Shown: positions 16,700 through 28,077 of the stretch, in pieces
Numbering within the stretch: position 1 is the first letter of the stretch
Layout of the letters: each line of letters opens with the position of its first letter
NCBI RefSeq assembly: GCF_025698545.1
Contig: NC_068565.1
Span: 930,001-994,000 of the forward strand
Length of the DNA: 64,000 bases
Direction: 5' to 3'
Source: Gossypium raimondii
Taxonomy: Eukaryota > Streptophyta > Magnoliopsida > Malvales > Malvaceae
Program-made: the position numbers and the translations under genes
Notes under the pieces: generated by a model
The model's input: the letters and a program-made list of their open reading frames with translations, nothing else
Databases searched by the model: none
What the model was told of the DNA's origin: nothing

Positions 16700-17100
16700 A
16701 TACCCTATAAGATTAGTTGTTAAAATAGAATGTCGATAATGACAATATATTGAAAGTAAAAGGAAAAAAATAAAACACACAGATTTTACGTGAAAACCCT
16801 TTCGGAAAAAAATCACAAGCAGAGGAGAAGAAAATTAACTATGTCGAATTCGAATGATTACAAAGAGTATAGACTACGTCTTATAAAATAGAAGTAATGC
16901 AGTAAGATTGAAACACTTTATTCAAATCAATATCAAACAGAGGAAGTAAACTTCTATATGGATTCTTCTTGTACAGTTTATACCGTACCGTGGAGGCTAG
17001 ACCCGGTTGCGACCTCAGTCCAGTATCTTGTTTATTGGGGATCCATGATAGGCTGCGGCCTTCACCCTCATGGATCCTCCTATCTTGTCACTTGTATTTT
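16700..17100. mobile_element. Retroelement-like relic (LTR-type suspected), broken
   Basis: The stretch with 'acacagattttacgtgaaaa', 'ccctttcggaaaaaa' and 'gcagaggagaagaaaatt' is a phrase I associate with plant retrotransposon non-coding ends. It passes into an unusually GC-rich piece at 16980-17090. No coding domain is present and no paired end was found. Family and age are uncertain; it looks like an old fragment. Confidence 0.3.
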
Positions 17101-19009
17101 ATTTTAATAAGTATTTGAGTCGTAAGTTTAATATTAGTAATTATACCTGTTGTTATATTAATTATTATAATTTTCTAAGGATATTTTTTATTTAAAAAAA
17201 TTCTTAGGGTCGAATAAAAGGTGTGGTTATTATATTAGTAATTAGATTTGTCTAAAAATAATATTTAAATTTGTCACTCTAGAGGTTATGGTACTAGTAA
17301 TTAGACTTATGGCTATTATTTATATTCACATAATGAAAATTTTAGTTATTAATATTTATATTTTTTACAATTCAATTTTTTAAAAAGAATCAAATTTGAT
17401 TTTAACTTTTAGAATGAATCGAATGGTTGTTTTTAATGAAATATTGACTAAGATATTAAATTTTTAAACATGGTAGTCGTATGACAATCCATGTGTACTT
17501 TATGCAAACTTGTTTAAAATTTTATAAATTTTTGTATTATTTTTAATACTTTCGTAATTTTAGAGGTTAAACGTTCAAACTAAGGTCAAACATTTTAAGA
17601 GTTGCTCACATAATAGTCAAATATTTTGAAATGGTCATATAGGAGCCTAACTTTCAAAAAAAAAAAAACCTTATACAAGAGTTTTCACGCATTTCAAGCC
17701 CAATTTGGAGTAAAAATTAGTTGATTGTTGATGAGTTTAGAATAAACACAATATATGAATCAAATATTGCTTGAAAATAAAATAAAATAATAAAATATTA
17801 TTTGAAACACGATATATAACATTTGAGAATACCTTATTTGAGCACTTTTAAAAAAGTCTGACCCTTATTTGATCATATTAAATGGTAATTCCTTCATTTA
17901 AGCACTTTTTGTAAAAATTATGCCATTATATGACCATTTTGAAAGGTTGGACCATTATGTAAGTAATCCCTGAAAGGTTGGATTCCAATTTGACCATTTA
18001 ACTATATTTAAATTATTTGTTAACATAACATATAAGATAAATAGAGTAATGCCAACATAAAGTATACGTGAACGGTTACCCGAGTTGTCAAGCCAACATC
18101 ATTAAAAATTTTACTATGTCACGTTAAAAAAAAAACGATTCGACTTTTTTTTAAAGGCTAATGGCCAAATTCAACTCAAGAGAAGAACAAGGGTCACATT
18201 GATAAAAGTTATAAAAATTGAGAGCTAAATTTATTATTATGTCATTTATATTTAAGTTATTCTTAATATTTTTTCATCAATATCAATTGAGAAATTATTA
18301 AAAATTTTATTTTATTATTTTGGAAAAATTAAAGAATGGAGGATGTAAATGTTATTCAACATAAAATTTGAAACATTTTTATTAACAATGTTTAAATTTT
18401 AAGATAATTAATTTATAAAATTACTTACTTCACTTATAATTTCTTACTAAATTACACCTATCTAACCATCAATAAAAGTACAATTATCAAAATTAAATTG
18501 AATCAGTTGAATTAGAAATTAACATATTAAATCGATTCGACCGATACTATGTCATAAAAAAGAGTGAATTAAAAATATTAAATCGATTAAAAATTATTTA
18601 AGCGAGTTAAAACTAATTTAAATATTTAATTTTGTTGTTATAAATTAAAATTTTGAAAGTTTACATTGCTATTATTATATGGTTGTGTTTATTATTGTTT
18701 TTCTGGTTGAACTAATTAAACCGGTGATAAGAAAATTAACTAATTTGATTATTTATAGGATTTTACAACATTGGAATTAAGTGTCCTACAATCTTACGTT
18801 AGACTTGTGGTTATTACATTGATGAGTCTTGTTATATTATAATAAATTCTCTGGTGGAGATTTATCAAATAAATTACTTTAAAACAATATTTTAAGAGTG
18901 TAATGAATGTTATAATGATGTTTTTGTTTTTATTTTTATAGGAATGTTAAATAAAACAACTAAGAACCATTAATTAAATAAAAATGTCTATTATTAAATG
19001 ATTTAATTT

Positions 19010-19352
19010 TGAATTTCATCCTCTATTTTACGAAAATTAAAAGGTTAGTATCCCTACTTTAATTTGTTAAAATTTGATCCTTATGCTTTATAAAATTGAA
19101 AAAGTTAGTACGATTGGATAAACTTGTTAAAATTCATCAAATCAAGACCTAGACATCAAAATTTCAACAATATATAGGCAAGAAATTAGTGAAAATCACC
19201 ACTTCAACAAATTAATTCAATAAATCGACCTATTTACCAATGATTAGATTAATTTCTCATCTTTGTAAATAAGAGGATCAAATTATGTCAAATTAAAGCA
19301 CAAATTCTAACTTCTCAGTTTTCATAAAGTATAGGGATGGAATTCTAAATTA
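19010..19352. mobile_element. Palindromic MITE upstream of the HMGR promoter
   Basis: Left end 'atcctctattttacgaaaat' is mirrored by the right end 'ttcataaagtatagggatgg'. Inner blocks 'aaaatttgatccttatgctt' and 'gaggatcaaattatgtc' are also inverted. About 340 bp without a coding frame, ending about 475 bp before the HMGR start codon. Confidence 0.55.
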
Positions 19353-19565
19353 AACCTTTTTAACTCAAATAAGTAAATGGATTAAATTCCAGAAATTAAA
19401 AACAGAAAAATTAAATTTCAAAAGTATGAAAATAAAAAGGACTAGGTGCAAATTAGACCTTATTGTCTTAAACACCCAAACTAAAAACCATGCACTTGCA
19501 AAAAAAGACAGCCTTCAAGCTCTTTTGAGTTCATCTCATACCATTGTTCAGTTGCACAGCTGTCA

Positions 19566-19571
19566 CACGTG
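19566..19571. promoter_or_regulatory. G-box CACGTG upstream of HMGR
   Basis: CACGTG lies 262 bases before the HMGR ATG in the context TCACACGTGCC. G-boxes bind bHLH factors such as PIFs and MYCs, and bZIP factors such as HY5 and ABFs. This suggests light, jasmonate or ABA control, which is not shown by sequence alone. Confidence 0.5.
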
Positions 19572-19606
19572 CCAACACCCTGTCTCTTCACTCACGCGCC
19601 ATTACC

Positions 19607-19615
19607 TTTTATATC
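19607..19615 (+). promoter_or_regulatory. Possible TATA box of HMGR
   Basis: TTTTATATC stands about 215 bases before the ATG, between the two CACGTG motifs. If used, transcription would start near 19640 and give a leader of about 190 bases. It is the best TATA-like word in the proximal region. Confidence 0.4.
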
Positions 19616-19646
19616 ATACGCTCTCATCCACATCTCTTCATTACTC

Positions 19647-19656
19647 GACACGTGTC
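19647..19656. promoter_or_regulatory. Perfect palindromic ABRE/G-box GACACGTGTC upstream of HMGR
   Basis: A 10-base perfect palindrome with a CACGTG core, 83 bases downstream of the first G-box. If the TATA-like word at 19607 is the real one, this site lies in or next to the leader. Confidence 0.5.
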
Positions 19657-19827
19657 CTCCCAAAACAACGCTATCAGGAAATAGTTTTCCCTATTTTTCC
19701 CTCAATTCCGTTTCTCCTTAGAACGTAGCGGAACTGTCTCGCACCCTCTCGTTTTCACATTTTCCTATTTTATGCTCTCATCCTCCGCCGTGCCTTCCGC
19801 CGTCGGCTTCCTTCACCACCGCTATCA

Positions 19828-22800
19828 ATGGAGACCCACCGGCGATCTTCGATTAATTCCGTTCGGTCTCACAAGCCGGCAAGGCCAATTGCTTTGGAAG
19901 ATGATTCCACCAAAGCTTCTGACGCATTGCCACTTCCTTTGTATTTAACGAATGCTGTGTTCTTCACTCTCTTTTTCTCGGCTGTTTATTTCCTTCTTTG
20001 CCGTTGGCGGGAAAAGATCCGATCCTCTACGCCTCTCCATGTCGTCACCTTTTCCGAGATCGTTGCGATTCTTGCTTCCGTTGCGTCGTTTATTTACCTT
20101 TTGGGGTTCTTTGGTATCGATTTCGTTCAATCTTTGGTTCTCCGGCCATCGGCTGACGTTTGGGCTACTGAAGATGATGAAGTGGAAAGTGAAGTTTTGC
20201 TTCGTAATGAAGATGCTCGTCACGTTCCTTGTGGACAAGCACTTGATCGGTCGATTCGATCTTTGCAACCTCCGGCACCTATTGTAACTGCTGAGAAAGT
20301 GTTCGATGAAATGCCCGTGACAGTTATGACTGAGGAAGACGAAGAAATAATTAGATCCGTTGTTTGTGGAATGACTCCTTCATATTCTTTGGAATCTAAA
20401 TTAGGTGATTGCAAGAGAGCAGCTGCGATCAGGCGTGAGGCTTTGCAGAGAATAACAGGGAAGTCATTATCAGGATTGCCCTTGGATGGTTTTGATTACG
20501 AGTCGATATTGGGACAGTGTTGTGAGATGCCGGTTGGTTACGTGCAGATTCCCGTGGGCATTGCTGGGCCTTTGTTGCTTAATGGAAGAGAATACTCGGT
20601 TCCCATGGCAACCACCGAAGGATGCTTGGTAGCTAGCACTAATAGAGGCTGTAAGGCTATTCATTTGTCTGGTGGAGCTACAAGTGTTCTATTGAGAGAT
20701 GGGATGACTAGAGCTCCTGTTGTGAGGTTCGGTACCGCAAAAAGGGCGGCTGATCTGAAGTTGTATTTGGAAGATCCTGAAAATTTCGAGACCTTGGCTT
20801 GTGTTTTTAACAGGTTTTTTTCCTTCGAATTCTTGGTTTAATAATTTGTATTCAAGTTAATATTGTTGCTTGTTTGTCTAAGAGTTTTGGGTATTTTTGA
20901 GTTATTGCAGATCAAGCAGGTTTGCTAGGCTTCAAAGCATCAAATGTGCAATTGCAGGGAAGAATCTGTATTTAAGATTCTCATGCTTTACTGGTGATGC
21001 TATGGGGATGAACATGGTTTCCAAGGGAGTTCAAAACGTTTTAGATTTCCTTCAAACCGATTTCCCTGACATGGATGTCATTGGCATCTCCGGTGAGTCT
21101 CTTTTTAATGGATTTATAATTTTGTTCCTGTTAAAATGTGCCTATAGTTCCTGTACTTTCCAAAAATTAGGAATTTGGTCCTACTTTTCAGATTTCAAAA
21201 ACATTATTATTATTTTGGTTAAATTTCTTGCTATTACATTTTGAAATAAAAAAAATACTCATTTGGTAGCTATATAATAAGAAAAGATGTTGTAATTAAA
21301 AATATTATTAACAGTTAGACTTGAATTTTGAAATATGAAAAGTAGGAATAATTTCCTGAAAATACAAGTTCAGGGACTAAATTCCTAATTTTCATTGTTT
21401 GAGCTTAAGATCGTTGAATTTTATTGATTTATGATGGATATAGGAAACTTCTGTTCCGACAAAAAGCCAGCTGCAGTAAATTGGATTGAAGGCCGAGGCA
21501 AATCTGTCGTCTGTGAGGCCATCATTAATGGTGATGTAGTGACGAAGGTCTTGAAGACAAGTGTAGAATCTCTCGTGGAGCTTAACATGCTTAAGAACCT
21601 TACTGGTTCTGCCATGGCTGGAGCTCTGGGTGGATTTAATGCTCATGCCAGTAACATTGTCACTGCTGTCTATATAGCCACTGGCCAAGATCCTGCCCAA
21701 AATGTCGAGAGCTCTCATTGCATCACCATGATGGAAGCTGTTAATGGCGGCAAGGACCTTCATGTCTCTGTCACAATGCCTTCCATTGAGGTAATTGATT
21801 GTGTTGCTCGGGTTTTCACTATCGAAATTATCAGGCATAGTAAAAATATCATACAACTTATGCCCCGATATATGACCCTCTAGGTACGCTCTAAATGCAT
21901 CTAACACGAGAATGAGATATTAAATGCATTGACATGAGTACAAGACATGATCCTCAAGTACACTCGAGTAAATTAGTCGTTCTCCTAGAAAAGTGAGCTA
22001 TTTAGTATTGGTACATTGAAACGGTTAATGATGGTAAGATTGAACGACTTGTCGAAGTGAAAAAAATGATCAAACTACTTTTTAACTGTTGTTGTCTTTT
22101 TAAGGGTTAAATTACTTTTTTGGGTTTGAACTTGGCTACTAGTCTCATGTTGGGGCTTAAAGTTTTTTTGGTCTAAATCAGTCTTTGAACTTGACAATTG
22201 TTCTATATTTGACCTAATTTTTTTTTCAAGTTAGTTTCTGATATTTTCTTAGAAACCCTAAAGCTCAAGTCTCAATATGGGAAAAATTACCAAGTTCAAG
22301 GACTAATTTGGATAAAAAAAAGGTTCATGACTCAATGTAAGAAGAATTATCTAGTTCAAAGATTAATTTGGATAAAAAAAGGTTCAAGCTCTAGTGTGAG
22401 GACAGTAACTTGGTTCAGGTCTGAATATGGGAACAAGACCAGAAAAAGTTCAAGCTTGATATAAGAATTGTTGCCGCGGATCCAAATAATGATTTAACAC
22501 TCTTTAGTTTATGGTACAAGAATTAGTCAGCTCCAACTTTTAGAATTCTCCAATACAGGTAAACCTTGGAAAAAAGGTTAAGATATCCGTATCTTGCCTA
22601 ATAATTTTATATTGTTATGTGATTTATCTTCATAGGTTGGCACTGTTGGTGGTGGAACTCAGCTTGCATCACAATCAGCTTGTTTGAACCTTCTTGGTGT
22701 CAAGGGTGCAAGCAAAGAATCCCCTGGAGCAAACTCAATACTCCTTGCGACTATCGTAGCCGGTGCTGTCCTTGCCGGCGAGCTGTCACTGATGTCAGCA

Positions 22801-22878
22801 CTTGCTGCCGGGCAACTAGTGAAAAGCCATATGAAGTACAATAGGTCTAGCAAGGATGTTTCCAAGGTTTCTTCCTAA
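19828..22878 (+). CDS. HMGR: 3-hydroxy-3-methylglutaryl-CoA reductase
   Basis: Reduces HMG-CoA to mevalonate with two NADPH, the committed step of cytosolic isoprenoid synthesis (sterols, sesquiterpenes such as cotton gossypol), and is anchored in the ER. Four exons, 19828-20813, 20911-21092, 21444-21790 and 22636-22878, join in frame to 585 residues. The N-terminus has the Arg cluster METHRRSS, then two membrane spans at about 38-57 and 77-96. The catalytic domain shows EMPVGY (233-238) and TTEGCLVA for HMG-CoA, DAMGMNM and GTVGGGT for NADPH, the lysine of SDKKPA, and near the end SHMKYNRSS with the catalytic His and the Ser known in plants as a SnRK1 target. From memory it matches the cotton HMG1 protein almost exactly. 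Two G-boxes lie in the promoter, and introns 2 and 3 carry MITEs. Confidence 0.98.
21132..21398. repeat. Palindromic MITE-like repeat in HMGR intron 2
   Basis: Left end 'gttcctgtactttccaaaaa' is mirrored by the right end 'atacaagttcagggactaaa', and 'aggaatttggtcc' by 'gggactaaattcctaa'. It fills most of this 351-bp intron. Confidence 0.5.
22105..22505. mobile_element. Palindromic MITE family E copy 1 (HMGR intron 3)
   Basis: Begins 'gggttaaattactttttt' and ends 'ccaaataatgatttaacact'. It carries repeats of 'aagttcaaggactaatttgg' and 'cttgacaattgttc'. The same blocks in the same order occur at 61858-62235. Confidence 0.6.
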
Positions 22879-24363
22879 ATTTGATGAAAAAAATGACCTT
22901 GGTGTCTGTCAAAGCCTGAAAAATTTGGTGTAAAGTTGGAAGCTGAAAGAGAGACATCATCATCTCTTAGTAATAAGCTAAGTAGACTTGCATGTATTTG
23001 TAATTTACTTCTATTTATTTTTGTATTTTGTTTTTGTTTTGTTTTTTAAATTTTTCTTAAGTAAGTCAATGTAATCTGAGGTCTTAGATTTGTGTAAAAT
23101 GACAGGATTGTTATTAGCATTTTCTTTCTTTTGGTTTCTCTTGGTTGAGAAATGAGTTAATTGCACACATCCCTAAATTATGAACTTCATTTTAAATTGG
23201 TCACTAAATTTTTATTTTTTATTTTAAATTATGTCATATAAAATTTTGATGTCTGATTTAATTAATAATTTTAGTAATAGGATTTTATTGAGAATATAAT
23301 TAGAATGTTTTAAAGTTTGAGTACTAATTTAAAACAAGGATTATAGTTTAGATATGTTTGGTGCAATTTGAGAAGTTGGGTCTAAATGTGGAAATATTTA
23401 CAAATTATGTCAATTTAGTCTTTGATTTTTTAAATTAACTTTCAATATTTACACTTTTTTTACATTGAGGGTTAATTTAAAAAATTTAAAAATAGAAATT
23501 ATTATCTTGAATTTTATTTTTAAGTTTTTAAGTGAAATGGTCATAAAGAAAAGTAAAATTACAAAAAATTAAATTACACAATATATAAATGTTGAGAGTT
23601 AAATTTTTTAGAATCAACATTAAATTGATACCATGAATAAAATTTGAAGATTAAAATCGTTATTATGTCAATTTTAAAACCACTATGGTTAGTCACTCAT
23701 TTTATAAGTTTTTATAGTTAAGTGATAACAAAAATACTAATAATTAGATGATTATTTTATAACTTTTAATAATTAGGTGATAAAAAATTACTTTTAAAAA
23801 AGTTCCTAAATTAACAAAGTGTGATTAAAAAATCAATTAAATTGTATAACTATAGGGTAAATTTGAGATTAAAATATTCAATCCAAATAAATAATGTTAA
23901 GCTTGAATGCAAATTTATAAAAATTAATAAAAGAAAAATCAAATTCAATTAAAATACGATTTAAACCAAACCTAAAAATTCACATTTCCATTTAACTCGG
24001 TTATCCGGTCTTGAATTTCGATTACACGTAATGAACCCTAAAATCCACATGGAATTAACCCAATAAAAAAATCCCTAATTGATTCGCTTATATTATGATT
24101 TTCTTCCAACATTTCAATAGCTGAAAGCCTTGGTTTTGAAGCAGAGAAGAGCAAAAAAAGCTTTTTCAAGCTCTTTTCCTTTTCCCTTCTAAAGGTAGAA
24201 ATACATTGTTTCTTTTCTGGGTTTTCTTTTAAATGTTTGATTTCGAAATATTGACTTTATTTTGAATAAATATGCGACCTTTTTTTTTGTTAAATCTAAT
24301 TAGGGTTTTTTGATTAAAGCAGGGGGAGAAAGTTGGAAACAAAGAGCCTAAGCTTATAATTTG
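22879..24363. other. HMGR 3' UTR, repeats and HDA19 upstream region
   Basis: About 270 bases of HMGR 3' UTR lead into a palindromic repeat at 23155-23375 ('aattgcacacatccctaaat' against 'atgtttggtgcaatttgaga'). AT-rich DNA follows. The HDA19 leader probably starts near 24120 and has an intron at 24195-24322 (AAAG|GTAGAA donor, AAAGCAG acceptor) just before the ATG. Confidence 0.5.
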
Positions 24364-27300
24364 ATGGACACGGGAGGGAATTCATTACCGTCGGGACCCG
24401 ACGGCGTGAAGAGGAAAGTGTCGTATTTTTACGATCCGGAGGTCGGCAATTACTATTACGGCCAAGGTCATCCTATGAAACCTCATAGAATCCGAATGAC
24501 GCATGCCCTTTTAGCACACTATGGATTGCTTCAAAATATGCAAGTTTACAAGCCATTACCTGCTCGAGAAAGAGACCTTTGCCGTTTCCATGCCGATGAT
24601 TATGTGAATTTTCTTCGCAGTATAACGCCGGAAACACAGCAAGATCAGCTCCGGCAGCTTAAGCGGTTTAATGTCGGTGAGGATTGTCCGGTTTTTGATG
24701 GCCTTTTCTCGTTTTGTCAAACGTATGCAGGTGGATCTGTTGGTGGTGCTGTTAAATTAAACCATAATATTTGTGATATTGCGATTAATTGGGCTGGTGG
24801 CTTGCATCATGCGAAGAAATGTGAAGCTTCTGGGTTTTGTTATGTTAATGATATTGTTCTTGCTATATTGGAACTTCTTAAGCAGCATCAGGTATGTGTT
24901 TTTAATACTTTAGTTCTTCATTAGCTTTGTTTGGAACTTTAAGAAATAGTTAAGATATTGCGAGCTAGTGCTAGCACTTTGGTTGGGGATAGATGCATCC
25001 AAAGTCCATGGAGGTGGTAGTGGTTTTCAAGATTATACATCCATAGTGAAGTGGGGTGGGTGGTGGAGCAGAGCATGCTAACTATCAGTGGTGATGGGTT
25101 TTGCAACATCTGCCCCCCACCCCGCACCATTGCCATCTCTACCCATTCCTCCATTGAAGGATCAGGCAGAAGGTAGAAAAGCTGAAAACAAAGCCACTTA
25201 TCCGATTTTTCTAGCTTTCTTTTAGAACTTTCTTCTTCATCTTTGAGAGGCGACTGTGTCTTTGTCCCACCCTGGGAAAACAATAGGAAATAGATAAGCC
25301 ATTGCGCACTAGTGCTAGCACTTGTTGACAACCGGGAACCCTCGAAGAATGATAAACAGTTGCTATAGTAGGCATGAAATAATAAACATATACATATTAA
25401 TTGACCCGGATGAATTGTTTAAGTTTTCAATTCATACATTTCATCCTAGATTTTCAAGATTTATGTTTTTGCACCGGTAATAACTTGATGTTGTATAGTT
25501 TGTTATCAATAATGCTTTTCCTTCTCTTTGTTGCAGCGTGTTCTATATGTTGATATCGATATCCACCATGGAGACGGTGTGGAGGAGGCATTTTATACAA
25601 GTGACAGGGTCATGACTGTTTCTTTTCATAAATTTGGCGATTATTTCCCTGGCACGGGGGATATACGTGATATTGGATATTCAAAAGGGAAATACTATTC
25701 CCTTAATGTTCCTTTGGATGATGGGATCGATGACGAGAGTTACCATTTCTTGTTTAAGCCAATTATTGGTAAAGTTATGGAAGTTTTTAAGCCTGGTGCA
25801 GTTGTCCTTCAATGTGGTGCTGACTCCTTATCTGGAGATCGGTTGGGGTGTTTCAATCTTTCGATCAAGGGTCATGCTGAATGTGTTAAATTTATGAGAT
25901 CTTTCAATGTTCCATTGTTACTATTAGGTGGTGGTGGTTATACCATTCGGAATGTTGCTCGTTGTTGGTGCTATGAGGTAACTTATCTTTCACAATTTCA
26001 TTGAATTAATAATATATACTAATTGGTTTAAGCAATTCGGTTTGCTATTGTAATCTAATGTTAATATATGATAAAGGTGGGTAAAAGTATCATGGAGACC
26101 CTTGAATTAGGAGTTGGATTACATTTTAACCCTCTACTAAAAAAAGGAAGAATTGATCTCTATGTGTTAGTTCAAAGAGCAAATTGGTCTTTTTATTGAA
26201 ATCTTCATTTTTACGGTTAAAAACCGGTCCCTGTACGCTAGCATAAGGTACACGTGGGACACCATTGTAAGTGCCTGGTTATTTCGTTAGCCATAGCCCA
26301 CATCAGTTTTTAACAGTTAAATTCTTAACAAAATGGAGTGGATTGCTCTTTGATCTAACATAAAGAGACTAATTTACCCATTTTTTGAGTAAATGGGATA
26401 AAATGTAATCTGACTCCTAATACTGGGGCTTCCATGGTGTTTTTACTGGTAAATGTGAGTTTTAAGGTAGTAAACATTTTCATTGAAGATATACGGCACT
26501 TGTGTTTAATTTATCGAATAATAGTTGTCCTTTTCGTTTCTCGAGTAACCTACACACTTCAGAAGAACTTTTATTGTTTTTGTGCAACTAAATGCTCCTC
26601 TTTACTCAAAAAATCATTATTACATTTTATTCCATTTACTCATCAGCACTTCAAGTTGGTTCTTTTTCGATTTTTCCTGTATTATGGTTGTGATCTTAAA
26701 CTTAGAGGAACTATTTGTAATAATGATTTCTCAATGTAAGCAGACTGGAGTTGCACTCGGAACGGAAGTTGATGATCAGCTGCCTCAACATGAATATTAT
26801 GAATATTTCGGTCCGGATTATACACTTCATGTTGCCCCTAGTAACATGGAAAACAAGAACACACGCCAATTACTTGAAGAAATACGTAATAATCTACTCG
26901 ACAATCTCTCAAAGCTTCAGCATGCACCAAGTGTCCAATTTCAAGAAAGACCACCTGACACTGAGCTTCCCGAGGTGTGTTCCACAGCTTTTTTATGTTA
27001 TTTCTTATCATGTTTTAGTAGCTTCCTTTTGCATCTGGTATCTATCGGGGAAATATATCATGTTTCCCGCTCTCAGTTTTCAATCTTCTCCATATTTGGC
27101 ATTTCACATTTTAATTGTATTGTTGGAGCAGAAGTCATTTTTTTGCCTCTTTTCTGCCCCTCTAATGCAACTGGGTGGTAGTTTACATTGATACATTTCT
27201 TCTTATGTTACTTGGGCCCGGGTACGAATGTCAGATTCGGATATATTCAATTGTGTCCAAGTTTTAACATGTATTTGGAGGATCTTTTAAACATCATATC

Positions 27301-28077
27301 TTTATACCCATGTCCGGACAAGCATCGAACACAAGTACATAAAGAAAAGTGAAGAGTTAAGAGTAACATAGCATTTCATACATTTACTAGAAGTTACATG
27401 TATATCTATTGATTATATTCAGGCCGATGAAGATCAAGATGATGCAGATGAAAGATGGGACCCGGATTCAGACATGGAGGTTGATGAGAAGCGGTATTTT
27501 TCTCTCTTCTTTTTAAAAACTTTTTTGGATTTACACCCGAACCTGTTTTTGATTGCATTTTATTTTCATCTTTCCCATTCATTATGTAGGCCAATCCCTA
27601 GCAGAGTAAAGAGAGAAGCAATTGAACCCGAGAGAAAAGATTCGGTATGCTTTATGCTATAAATGTTAGATTTTTTCCGCGATTGCGAGACTTAATGGAT
27701 TTACATCACAATTCTTTTTTTTTTTTTAAATGCTAGTTTCAATGGAACTTTTTTCATTCTGGCTTTATATTCTCTCAGGAGGCTCCGAAAGGCACTGCGG
27801 AGCAAGCTAGAGGTTTCGACAACATGGCAACAAATGAGACCCTAAGTACAAAGGTGATATAAACACACTTGCATTTGTATTGTATATATAAATTATAACA
27901 CGACCTGATTCCGATAATGGTATTGGAACACTTAAAATGCCATGTTAATGTTTTCTTTTTCCTTTTCTATTTTTGCAGTCTGTAGATGTCAGGCCTATGG
28001 CTATCGATGAACCAACTGTGAAAGTTGAGCAAGAAACATCGAACAAAGCATCTGATCCAATATACCCGAAGTCTTAA
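24364..28077 (+). CDS. HDA19: Class I (RPD3-type) histone deacetylase, HDA19 type
   Basis: Zinc-dependent removal of acetyl groups from histone lysines in nuclear co-repressor complexes. Seven exons, 24364-24891, 25537-25977, 26744-26974, 27423-27493, 27590-27644, 27779-27853 and 27979-28077, give 499 residues (Arabidopsis HDA19 has 501). Start [14 protein letters not shown]. Core motifs: GGLHHAKK with the catalytic His pair, [14 protein letters not shown] and [11 protein letters not shown] with zinc ligands, [14 protein letters not shown] with the transition-state Tyr. The tail VKREAIEPE and the MDTGGNS start point to HDA19 rather than HDA6. The tail differs most from Arabidopsis. Introns 1, 2 and 3 hold a repeat-flanked segment, a family A MITE and a family B repeat. 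Confidence 0.97.
24957..25323. repeat. Segment between two near-identical 23-bp direct repeats (HDA19 intron 1)
   Basis: ATTGCG..AGTGCTAGCACTT occurs at 24957-24979 and again at 25301-25323 with 2 mismatches in 23 bases. The core AGTGCTAGCACT is itself a perfect palindrome, so the ends can also be read as inverted repeats. The ~320 bp between are GC-rich for an intron (runs such as CTGCCCCCCACCCCGC) and open on the minus strand for 130 codons. I recognise no protein in them. Confidence 0.55.
26080..26450. mobile_element. MITE family A copy 3 (HDA19 intron 2)
   Basis: 371 bp. Left end GGTAAAAGTATCATGGAG is answered at the right by CTTCCATGGTGTTTTTAC. The sequence is palindromic through most of its length, including 'tttttacggttaaaaaccgg' and 'catcagtttttaacagtt'. 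Flanks TAAAGGTG (26072-26079) and TAAATGTG (26451-26458) match at 7 of 8 bases, a likely target duplication. Confidence 0.75.
27205..27375. repeat. Interspersed repeat family B, copy in HDA19 intron 3
   Basis: Contains 'ttacttgggcccgggtacga', 'gtcagattcggatatattca', 'ttggaggatcttttaaacat' and 'cccatgtccggacaagcat', then 'aagaaaagtgaagagtt' and 'agtaacatag'. It is the fullest copy of the family seen here. Confidence 0.55.

Larger units (their letters stand above)
15188..19552. other. Gene-poor, repeat-filled region between GluRS and HMGR
   Basis: The first ~150 bases are the GluRS 3' UTR. The rest is AT-rich and shows no supportable gene. It contains a palindromic repeat at 16005-16545, a retroelement-like relic at 16700-17100, further phrases of the 'atgaccattttgaaaggttgg' kind at 17540-18010, and a palindromic MITE at 19010-19352 just upstream of the HMGR promoter. 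Confidence 0.6.

Noticed and set aside
19426-19728. 100-codon frame upstream of HMGR
   Set aside because: It spans the G-boxes and the TATA-like word, has promoter composition and matches no protein I know.
24939-25331. 130-codon minus-strand frame in HDA19 intron 1
   Set aside because: It has no recognisable domain and lies within a repeat-framed segment; reported as a finding, not as a gene.
25537-28077. HDA6 identity for the deacetylase
   Set aside because: The MDTGGNS start, [13 protein letters not shown], the VKREAIEPE tail and exon layout fit HDA19; HDA6 has a different N-terminus and tail.
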